Source of the DNA: a virus
DNA length: 64,000 nucleotides
Strand: one strand, 5' to 3'
Virus record (IMG/VR): IMGVR_UViG_3300030329_003334
Coordinates: 1 to 64,000 of that record
Each line of letters starts with the position of its first letter. The first letter of the stretch is position 1. The notes beneath the pieces were generated by a model. It did no database searches. It had not been told where the DNA came from and saw only the letters and a list, made by a program, of their open reading frames with translations. Shown piece by piece: positions 8,351 to 16,882 of the stretch. A program made the position numbers and the translations under genes.

Positions 8351-9301
8351 ATGGCTGAAGTAAAATTAGTAAGTATAGAAAGAATTATAGCTGGTCTTTA
8401 TAGAGATGCTGGTATAGATTCTACTCAAGAATTAAGTGAGAATGATTTAATTGAGTGGTCTGGAGAAGCTTTAGAATTTATAGGAGCTTATCCTCAATAT
8501 CAAGAAGCTGTAGATTACTTAGATGTTTCTGATTATCGAGCAGAGATTCCTTGTGGTTTTCATAAATTAGTACAAATTGCTTATAAAACTACTGGAGGTG
8601 ATGCATGTGGCTGTGCTATTAGAATTAAAAGTTCTGATGGTTCTACTACATCTTGTAATAGTTCTACTTGTGGATGTGATTCCTCTTTAGAGGCTACTGT
8701 AGATCCGTGTGCTGCAGTTACTCAAGCAGAAGATGCTTTAGTTACTCAAGCTAAACAATTAGTAGATTATCATCTTACATATAGATTTAGTAATACTAGT
8801 GCTTATTATCAGCATTATAAACCTATGCGATTGGCTTCTTCGTCTTTTTCTAGAGGTAAATTAGCACATTGTGAAAATTGTATTAATGTATCAGTTAATT
8901 GTGATGAGGAATATAGTATAGATCATCCTTATATTAGAACTAGTTTTAAGAAAGGTAAATTATGTGTGGCATATATAAAACAACCTTTAGATGAGCGAGG
9001 ATGGCCTATGATACCTGATACTGTTAGTTATATAGAAGCAGTTAAAAGATATATCATATATAAATTAAAATATTCTGATTTTATTAAAGGACAAATACCT
9101 CCTCAAATCTTTATGAAAATAGAAGATGATTGGCAATGGTATTGTCGGCAAGCTAGAAATAAAATGAATATGCCTAATACTATTGATAAAATGCAGAATC
9201 TTTTAGAAATGCGTAAAAGGATATTTAATAAAGAAAGACGTTATTACGGCTTTTTTGGTAATTTAAGTCGAGGAGAAAGACTTACGTTACAAGGTAAATA
9301 A
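8351..9301 (+). CDS. Probable tail-hub or neck/ring protein 3
   Basis: 316 residues. The N-terminal half (IERIIAGLYRDAGIDSTQEL, then DLIEWSGEALEFIGAYPQYQ) is helical and resembles tail-tube-like or head-completion proteins of podovirus-like Bacteroidota phages. The middle is unusually cysteine-rich (ACGCAIRI, SCNSSTCGCDSS, CENCINVSVNCDEE). Later parts (KKGKLCVAYIKQPLDERGWP, WQWYCRQARNKMNMPN) are conserved-looking. Directly upstream of a decoration-like gene and the muzzle-type protein, so probably part of the tail-attachment collar. Confidence 0.55.
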   Translation: MAEVKLVSIERIIAGLYRDAGIDSTQELSENDLIEWSGEALEFIGAYPQYQEAVDYLDVSDYRAEIPCGFHKLVQIAYKTTGGDACGCAIRIKSSDGSTTSCNSSTCGCDSSLEATVDPCAAVTQAEDALVTQAKQLVDYHLTYRFSNTSAYYQHYKPMRLASSSFSRGKLAHCENCINVSVNCDEEYSIDHPYIRTSFKKGKLCVAYIKQPLDERGWPMIPDTVSYIEAVKRYIIYKLKYSDFIKGQIPPQIFMKIEDDWQWYCRQARNKMNMPNTIDKMQNLLEMRKRIFNKERRYYGFFGNLSRGERLTLQGK

Positions 9302-9330
9302 ATAATAAATAATAAATAAAATTAAATTAA

Positions 9331-9729
9331 ATGGCAACAACAGCAAAATTAACATTAGTAAGTTCTGATTTATTGTCTGATGCGCTAGACTTAGAAGTTA
9401 CTCAGACTTTATACAAAGCTGGAGCTAGTACAGATATAGCATTAGCAACTGGATTGGCTAGATATAGTGCAGGTACTACTTCAGAAACTAAGATTTTAGA
9501 AGCAGATGATTATACAGATAATAAAGCAGCTAAACTTTATATAAAAAATACATCAACTACTAGATCAGATTATATCTATCTTACTTTAGGTACAGCTGGT
9601 TCGTCTAGTACTATAGGTAGATTGTATGGAGGTGAGTGGGCTTTAATTCCTTGGTCAGGAGCTTCTGATATAAATCTTAATCAAAGTGGCGCATCAATTG
9701 TAATAGAATGGATGTTATTCTACGAATAG
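9331..9729 (+). CDS. Small beta-sandwich structural protein, paralogue 3
   Basis: 132 residues. It shares with 4664-5065 and 5083-5493 the core LYIKNTSTT, YIYLTLGTAG, LYGGEWALIPWSG and the closing VIEWMLFYE. The GGEWALIPW turn is the best-conserved element. Separated from its two paralogues by four genes, so the duplicates may occupy different positions in the particle, possibly at the muzzle since it directly precedes that gene. Confidence 0.65.
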   Translation: MATTAKLTLVSSDLLSDALDLEVTQTLYKAGASTDIALATGLARYSAGTTSETKILEADDYTDNKAAKLYIKNTSTTRSDYIYLTLGTAGSSSTIGRLYGGEWALIPWSGASDINLNQSGASIVIEWMLFYE

Positions 9730-9750
9730 GATAATTATATATATTGGTCT

Positions 9751-12700
9751 ATGGCTAAACAACAAGAACAGCAATCTGTTCCGCAATCTTCTATAAAGAG
9801 TGTAGATATAGAGCAGCCTATGAAAGGTATGGTTCAGGATATGAGTCCTCAAGCTCAACCTAATGGTACTTATAGATTTGCTTTAAATGCAGTTAATAAT
9901 ACTGAAGAAGGACAACAAGGATATTTAAGTAATGAGGAAGGTAACTTTCCTTGTTTAAATATATCTAATACTAATATTATTGATGCAAATGGTAATCTTA
10001 TAGATGCAGGAGGTAAGTGGAATGTAATAGGAAATGTTTATATAGGAAATGATACAGTATTATTATTTGCAGTTTTAAATAATGCTACAGGTTATCAAGG
10101 TCCAACTCTTTCTCGTTTGTATGAATTTAATACGAGTACATGTGAGACTAAAATTTTATTAACTTCTGATTGTTTAGCTTTTGATATTGCTTATCAAATA
10201 CAAGCTGTATATAGAATAAGAAAAGGATGTGAAAGAAATATTTATTTTACAGATAATTTAAATGAAGCTAGACAAATAAATATAGATTCATTAGAAAATT
10301 ATCTAGCTGCTGGAGCAGCTTATGATCGAGATAATCAAGATTTTTTGAAAATAGATATATGGGATTGCCGAAACTTTAGATTGTTTCCTCTTGTACAAGT
10401 ACCTGATATTGATTATGTGGCTACAGATGATTCTGGTGGTATTAGACAACAGCCTGGAGTATATCAAATATGTATTAGATATTTAGATGAGGATTTAAAT
10501 CCTAGTAGATTTTTTGATATAACTAATCCTATACCTTTATATAGAGATAGTACTGAGGATGCTCAAACTCTGTTTAATGATATTGAAGGAACAGCTAGTG
10601 GCGGTGATTTGAATACAAAATCTATAAGATATACATTTAGTAATTTAGATACTTCTTATACGTGGGTTGAAGTAGCTGTTATTCCTAGTACTCAAGGTAC
10701 TGGAGATAATAATGGATTTGCTTATTTAGTAGATTCTATTCCTATATTAGGAAATTCAAGTTTAGATTATAGATTTAGAGGAATAGATCCTGATAATGCT
10801 ACAGAAATAACTTTAGATGAAATATTAATTCCTACAATAGGCTATGATAAAGCTAAAACTATAGCACAAATAGATAATAGATTAGTACTTGGAAATGTAA
10901 CTTCTAGTTTTGTAGATCATGCTCTATTTCAAAGAGAAGCTTTAAAAATTACTTCTGAATATATAACAAATACAGTTCCAGCAGATAGTAAAACTCAGAC
11001 ACCTAAAGGAGGAGATTATTATTTTAATGGAAGATCTTATATGAGAGATGAGGTTTATTCTTTTGGTATTGTTTGGGTATTTAGAGACGGTTCTGAAAGT
11101 CCTGCATATCATATACCTGGAAGAGGGTTAAATCAAGATCGTTTTGGTAATTTTATGCCTGCGCAAGATACAAATAATCCTATGTCTCCGTGGTATAATG
11201 CAGCTTTAGGAGCTCAGCATAATAGAGAATTATGCGGGAATGCTATAGCTGGAACTACAGGTAATTGGGATACGGCTAAATATCCTGCAGATATACATAA
11301 TATGGATCATATAACTGCTGAAGATCCGACAACATGGCAGAATCCAAACGTACCTGAATATGCTAGATGGAAAATATATAATACAGCAAAACGTACTACA
11401 ACATATACTACTAATGGTGGTGATACATTTCATACAAAAGGAGAAATGGCTGGGTGGGAATCGGAAGATTTTGTTTATCCTGATTTAAGGGATTGTGATG
11501 GTAATCCTATATATAGAATACTTGATAACGCTGGTAATGTATTGGAAGATCTTACAGGTCAACCTATTAGACATCATAAAATGCCTGATACAACATTAGA
11601 GCCTCATTTTTATGGTACAAATAATGCTACTAGTGGGGATCCTAATATTTTTCCAAATACTGCTGCTTCTGGTACTAGTACTGTATTTAGACAAGCTGAA
11701 CAAATTTCTATATTAGGAGTTGAATTTAATAATATTATGGCACCTCCAGGAAATGCTCCTGATGGTGATCCATGGGTAAGTAAAATACAAGGTTGGAAAA
11801 TTGTTAAACAAGAAAGAACAGATTTTAATAAAAGTATAATAGATAAAGGAATTGTATATTATAATTATCAAGCTAGGACTTATTCTCACGGAGGTACTGT
11901 TGGAGGTGCTCCTGACGAATACTGTAATCAAACTGATATAGGCGGAGCTCAAAGTGATGTAGCATGTCATTTTTGGTTTCAAGGAAATCATTATAATAAA
12001 CATATTGGGTTATTTAGATCTAATGATACTTGGGCTCCTACTTATACAGGAGGACAAGTAGATAGAAATCCTTATGAATTTTCTAGTTGGCCTAATTGGT
12101 ATTATTTTGATGGGGGTTTTAAACCTTCGTTATTAGTACCTTCAGGGTGTAATTCAGTTGGTGCTGAAAATCTAAACGCAAATTCTTGCGATCATGGTAC
12201 AGATTGTGGTAGATGTGAAACTACAAGTAGTTCTTGTGTGCCTTATGCGAATATAGAGTGGGGAGGAGCAGGCTGGAATGGCGGTCAGAGCTCAGGTTGG
12301 AATGATTGGGCAAGTTGGCCTTTTCATAATAGTAATACTTTAACTATAGGAGATCCTGATACCGAGCAGGATATTAACCTTGGCGGAACTGGTTCTGCTG
12401 GAACAGATACAAGACAACGTTTACGAGGATCATTTACTAATAATCTATCTTATCATGGGGCTATTACAAAATTTTTAGATGCCGAACCTGTACCTTCTCA
12501 TATAAAAGTAGAACTTACATTAGAAGGTATATTATTACCAGCTCGAAAAAGTTGTTTTGAGGCTAATCATATGACAGGCTGCGATCCTAATCCTGGATGG
12601 CCTATCGGACAAGTACCTGAAGGAAGTTGGTTAGCTAGTGTATGTAAATATTCTAAAAGTACTGCTCCTTATTATAATATAACTAATGGAGTTAATAATG

Positions 12701-15216
12701 TATATGGTGGTCATTTTACTTGGCCTAATCATAATTTTCCTTTAGCTAATAGGAGTGTACTTAATTTCTTCAAAGTACAATGTCAAGAAAGGGTAGAAGG
12801 TGGTTTAAGTGATTTTGGTCAAGGAACATCTATTACTGATTTTGATAATTGTAAACAAGGCGATGCGTTTGTTATAGAATTAAACGGAAGTACTAATTGG
12901 AACGATAGTGCTAATCAGGGTTTTGGTATGCCTATACCAGGATTTAATACAGGTTTTAATCCTATTAGAGATGATAATAGTAATGTGGGAGAATGTAGCG
13001 GTTCAGATCATAATCCTACTAATGCTGCTAATATTACTAATAATATGAATTCTAATAATGTTTATAGTACATGTCATTATGTAGCATTAAAACAAAATAA
13101 TCCTGCTCAATATGGGAATATATTAGCTGCTACTTATATACCTTCGTCTAATAATATAACTAGAGTTAATGATACACTTCCTAGAACGATAATTGATACT
13201 AATGGAGATTCTTTTATAAGTAGATTAGCTTTTAGAAAACATGTACATACTAAAAAATGTGGCGGAAGTGGTAGAAATATATTCGGACAAAGTCAAAGAG
13301 CTTCACAAGTAGCATATTTAGTAACTAGACAAACTCCATATTTTTGGGTAGAGACTGATATAAATACAGATTTAAGAAATGGAGAAAATTCTACTGAAGG
13401 GCGGTGGTATCCTTATAACTTTGAAGGCGGAAATGCTTCTAATATAAATAATAATTGGCATGATAAAGAAGGAATTAGAAATATTACTGCTGATACTCCT
13501 GGTATTAAAGAACAATTAGGGTGGGATGGTATTGATCATAAGAGTGTATATGGATTTCCAGGAACCTATCCTGTAATGTGTGAGCAATATAATTATAATA
13601 GAGACTATAGTAAGACAAATAATGAACAAAAGTATTTTGCTATTCCTTTAGGTTTTGATTATTGTTCTGATTGTTATACTAAGTTTCCACATAGATTAGT
13701 ATATTCTCAACAATCTTTTCAAGAAGAAGCGGCAGATCATTATAGAGTATTTAGATCTGAAAATTATAAAGATGTACCTGGACATAGAGGAGATGTTTGG
13801 AATTTATTCGTAATGAATAATATACTATATTGCCAAACTGAAGAAGGATTATGGAAATTATTTACCTCTCAACAAACATTACAGACTCAAGGTGGAGAAG
13901 ATGTTGAATTAGGTACGGGAGAATTTTTATCTCAACCTCCTAGAGAATTAGTAGAATCTTCTACTGGATTTGCTGGTTGTCAATCTCAATGGGCTACTTT
14001 AACTACAGATAAAGGGGCTTTATTTGTAGACGCTTTAGATGCTAAAGTATTTTTATTAGCAGATAAAGTAACCGAGATATCTAAGATAGGAATGTATAAT
14101 TGGTTTGAAGAAAATGGAAGTTTACAATTAAAAGAATGGTTTAAAAATATATATGGATATGAATTTCCTCATTTAGATAATCCCGCTAATCCTATAGGTG
14201 TAGGTTATATTACATCTTATGATGCTAATAATCAAAGATATATAGTTACTAAAAAAGATTATATACCTAAAGCAGGTGTGCAATGGATAAACGAAGATAC
14301 AGATCCTAATATTAATTATGCTCCAGAGTGGGCTCCTTTAGGTATGTGGTCTAAGAATGCTACTCCTGATAGTTCAACTAATTGGGGTGGTTGGATCCAA
14401 CCTAATTGGGAAACAGAATTTTTTGATGAAGTATCATTTACAATTAGTTATTCTATATTAACTGATTCTTGGACATCATTTCATTCTTATTTACCTAATT
14501 ATTATATAGCAGGTAAAGATACATTTATATCAGGTATCAATCATTATGATCCTTTCTCAGGTCCTGGAACTGGTTATACTGGCGCTTATCAACAAGGATA
14601 TAAACATGGATTAAGAAGTATAAAAGATAATTATCAAATGTATTATGGACCTACATATCCATTTATAGTAGATGTTATATCTGTAACTAGTCCTTTAATG
14701 ACTGAAATATATGATAATTATCATTTATATACTAAAGTAAAAGAATATAATGTTGCAACAAAGCAATGGATAGATCGGAGATCTATAACATTTGATCAAG
14801 TCATGTTATATAATGATTATCAGGCTACTAACTTACTAACATTTACTAATAAAATAGCTAATCCTACTAATATGTTAAGTTCTATATCTACTCCTCCAGG
14901 TACAATAATATTAGATAAAAAAGAAAGAACCTGGAGTTTTAATGGATTTAGAGATGAGGTAGTTGATAGAAATACACCTATTTTTTCATCTGCTTTAGTA
15001 GATATATTAAATGATCCTAATTTTAATTATTATATTGATAAAGTTCCTAATCCTATAGCTTTTGCAGGTACAAGAAATTGGAATGAATCTCAAAGATTTA
15101 GGGATAAATATTTGGGTATTCGGTTATTTTTTAGTAACTTAGCAGGAAGTGGAAGTTCTGTTCCACGTCTAACATTTAATTATTTACAATCAGGCTCTAC
15201 AAAGTCTATTAGATAA
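9751..15216 (+). CDS. Muzzle / stabilisation-type tail protein
   Basis: 1821 residues. The N-terminus GMVQDMSPQAQPNGTYRFA followed by LNAVNNTEEGQQG and NEEGNFPC is the hallmark I associate with crAss-like 'stabilisation' proteins, shown in crAss001 to form the muzzle at the end of the short tail. The remainder is a long beta-rich, Asn/Gly/Tyr-rich protein with scattered cysteines, as expected for a large tail-tip assembly. It follows the putative neck genes and precedes the probable internal proteins, matching the crAss-like order. No enzymatic motif was recognised. Confidence is good for family, lower for precise position in the virion. Confidence 0.7.
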   Translation: MAKQQEQQSVPQSSIKSVDIEQPMKGMVQDMSPQAQPNGTYRFALNAVNNTEEGQQGYLSNEEGNFPCLNISNTNIIDANGNLIDAGGKWNVIGNVYIGNDTVLLFAVLNNATGYQGPTLSRLYEFNTSTCETKILLTSDCLAFDIAYQIQAVYRIRKGCERNIYFTDNLNEARQINIDSLENYLAAGAAYDRDNQDFLKIDIWDCRNFRLFPLVQVPDIDYVATDDSGGIRQQPGVYQICIRYLDEDLNPSRFFDITNPIPLYRDSTEDAQTLFNDIEGTASGGDLNTKSIRYTFSNLDTSYTWVEVAVIPSTQGTGDNNGFAYLVDSIPILGNSSLDYRFRGIDPDNATEITLDEILIPTIGYDKAKTIAQIDNRLVLGNVTSSFVDHALFQREALKITSEYITNTVPADSKTQTPKGGDYYFNGRSYMRDEVYSFGIVWVFRDGSESPAYHIPGRGLNQDRFGNFMPAQDTNNPMSPWYNAALGAQHNRELCGNAIAGTTGNWDTAKYPADIHNMDHITAEDPTTWQNPNVPEYARWKIYNTAKRTTTYTTNGGDTFHTKGEMAGWESEDFVYPDLRDCDGNPIYRILDNAGNVLEDLTGQPIRHHKMPDTTLEPHFYGTNNATSGDPNIFPNTAASGTSTVFRQAEQISILGVEFNNIMAPPGNAPDGDPWVSKIQGWKIVKQERTDFNKSIIDKGIVYYNYQARTYSHGGTVGGAPDEYCNQTDIGGAQSDVACHFWFQGNHYNKHIGLFRSNDTWAPTYTGGQVDRNPYEFSSWPNWYYFDGGFKPSLLVPSGCNSVGAENLNANSCDHGTDCGRCETTSSSCVPYANIEWGGAGWNGGQSSGWNDWASWPFHNSNTLTIGDPDTEQDINLGGTGSAGTDTRQRLRGSFTNNLSYHGAITKFLDAEPVPSHIKVELTLEGILLPARKSCFEANHMTGCDPNPGWPIGQVPEGSWLASVCKYSKSTAPYYNITNGVNNVYGGHFTWPNHNFPLANRSVLNFFKVQCQERVEGGLSDFGQGTSITDFDNCKQGDAFVIELNGSTNWNDSANQGFGMPIPGFNTGFNPIRDDNSNVGECSGSDHNPTNAANITNNMNSNNVYSTCHYVALKQNNPAQYGNILAATYIPSSNNITRVNDTLPRTIIDTNGDSFISRLAFRKHVHTKKCGGSGRNIFGQSQRASQVAYLVTRQTPYFWVETDINTDLRNGENSTEGRWYPYNFEGGNASNINNNWHDKEGIRNITADTPGIKEQLGWDGIDHKSVYGFPGTYPVMCEQYNYNRDYSKTNNEQKYFAIPLGFDYCSDCYTKFPHRLVYSQQSFQEEAADHYRVFRSENYKDVPGHRGDVWNLFVMNNILYCQTEEGLWKLFTSQQTLQTQGGEDVELGTGEFLSQPPRELVESSTGFAGCQSQWATLTTDKGALFVDALDAKVFLLADKVTEISKIGMYNWFEENGSLQLKEWFKNIYGYEFPHLDNPANPIGVGYITSYDANNQRYIVTKKDYIPKAGVQWINEDTDPNINYAPEWAPLGMWSKNATPDSSTNWGGWIQPNWETEFFDEVSFTISYSILTDSWTSFHSYLPNYYIAGKDTFISGINHYDPFSGPGTGYTGAYQQGYKHGLRSIKDNYQMYYGPTYPFIVDVISVTSPLMTEIYDNYHLYTKVKEYNVATKQWIDRRSITFDQVMLYNDYQATNLLTFTNKIANPTNMLSSISTPPGTIILDKKERTWSFNGFRDEVVDRNTPIFSSALVDILNDPNFNYYIDKVPNPIAFAGTRNWNESQRFRDKYLGIRLFFSNLAGSGSSVPRLTFNYLQSGSTKSIR

Positions 15217-15234
15217 TATTATAAAATCATAATT

Positions 15235-16881
15235 ATGAAAAGAAAAAATAAAAAGAAGCCTGATTATAGAAATATTGCACGTAATTTATATAATCAGAAA
15301 TATAATAAACCTTCTTATGATACAGGGGAAATAGTTCAACAAAATTTTGATGTTGATGAAATGACAGATTATTCAACTTATAGAGGTAATATCGGAAAAG
15401 GAGATCCATGTTTTGGATTATCTGATGAAGAATGTAGATTACTTATGGAACAGAATACTCAGCAGATTAAAGATATTGCTAGTAACGTTCCTGTTGTTGG
15501 TCAATTTGCAGCTCTTGGAGAAGGAATTGAAAGTGCTGCATATAGTGTAGATGAAGAATTTGGAGAACATATAGAGGCAGGTGTTACTAATCCAGCTGAA
15601 GCTGCTTATAAGAATTTTAAAGAAGGAGAATCAGGTAAGGCTTGGGCTAATGTAGCGGGGCTAGGATTATTTACAGGACGTGGAGGAACTCATGTACCTG
15701 GTAGAATGCGTTCTTATGATGAAGGAGCTGGTATACCACAACATACTCATCCTCATGTACTTACCCCACAAGAGCCACAACAAATGATGCAAGGGCCGCG
15801 ATCTCAATCATTGTATGATAAATATAGATCTGCAGGAGTACAGATACCAGTTGGATATACGGATTCTCCTGATGAGCAGATACGAATGTTATATGGACCA
15901 AAGTATGAACAGATTATTTCTGGTCAACAGGGGAGTACACAGAATATTGTAACTCCACCACCCACCCCACCAACATTAGAAAGTTTAATGGGAATGCCGA
16001 CTGATACAACGACAACTATGTATCCTGAGTTGGGATCTATGAGAAGAGGAACTAGAGTAAGATCTATGTATAATAAAGGTGATAAGGTTATGCCATACGA
16101 TCCTACAAAAACTGGATTCTCTGAAGAAGATATGCAAAAACATATTGAACAAGGAACTGCAATTACTACTAGGGGTGAGTTAATTAATTTATCAGATTTA
16201 GGTATAGCTAATTGGCAACAAATGCCTACAGACGAATTGAAAGCCTTAATAACTAATATAAGAATAGGTGCAGGAGGTCCTAAACCAACACAACCGCAAT
16301 TTGATATGATGTCTCCAGAAGAAAAAGAACTTTGGCAAACTCGATATGGAGATTATAAAATTCATGAGGATCAACCTACTAGAGAGGAAATGATGATGAT
16401 GCAAGGAGGACCTAGTTATGCATATGGAGATAGATTAGAGACAGCACAACGACAGGCTAAACAACAAATGTATTATGGACCTAGAGCTCCTAAAATTCCT
16501 GACAATCTTTATTCAGGTATGTACGGAACTAAAGTTCCAGGTTATAGAGCAGGAGATGTTGTGGGAAAGGCTGTGGGTGTAAATAAGGATATTGATCCTT
16601 CTCTCGAAGGTTTACACCCCGATGAACTAACATTAATTAATAGAGAGAGGGGAGAAATTGTAGAAAGACAATTACCTGGTTTAAATCAAGGAGATCCTGG
16701 TAATTATTTTGTGTATGGAGGAAAACTTCATTCTGATACTAGATCAGGTATGCCTAATGGAGGTGATAATGAAATAGAACAAATAGGTGCGTTTATAACT
16801 CCTAGAAAATATTCTGATAAAATGAAAAATATAGTTATAAATAGAAAAGAAAATCAAGATATACTAGAACAATTTGCTTAA
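15235..16881 (+). CDS. Low-complexity structural or ejected protein
   Basis: 548 residues, rich in Gly, Gln, Met, Pro and Tyr, with a basic start (KRKNKKKPDYRNIARNLYNQ). Disordered-looking stretches (TPPPTPPTLESLMGMPTDTT, REEMMMMQGGPSYAYGD) alternate with short repeated motifs of the form MYNKGDKV / GYRAGDVVG. Near the C-terminus, LHPDELTLINRERGEIVERQ and YGGKLHSD recall a conserved segment of crAss-like internal proteins. The next gene starts right after its TAA. Probably packaged or involved in assembly of the ejection apparatus; function unknown. Confidence 0.55.
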   Translation: MKRKNKKKPDYRNIARNLYNQKYNKPSYDTGEIVQQNFDVDEMTDYSTYRGNIGKGDPCFGLSDEECRLLMEQNTQQIKDIASNVPVVGQFAALGEGIESAAYSVDEEFGEHIEAGVTNPAEAAYKNFKEGESGKAWANVAGLGLFTGRGGTHVPGRMRSYDEGAGIPQHTHPHVLTPQEPQQMMQGPRSQSLYDKYRSAGVQIPVGYTDSPDEQIRMLYGPKYEQIISGQQGSTQNIVTPPPTPPTLESLMGMPTDTTTTMYPELGSMRRGTRVRSMYNKGDKVMPYDPTKTGFSEEDMQKHIEQGTAITTRGELINLSDLGIANWQQMPTDELKALITNIRIGAGGPKPTQPQFDMMSPEEKELWQTRYGDYKIHEDQPTREEMMMMQGGPSYAYGDRLETAQRQAKQQMYYGPRAPKIPDNLYSGMYGTKVPGYRAGDVVGKAVGVNKDIDPSLEGLHPDELTLINRERGEIVERQLPGLNQGDPGNYFVYGGKLHSDTRSGMPNGGDNEIEQIGAFITPRKYSDKMKNIVINRKENQDILEQFA

Positions 16882-16882
16882 T

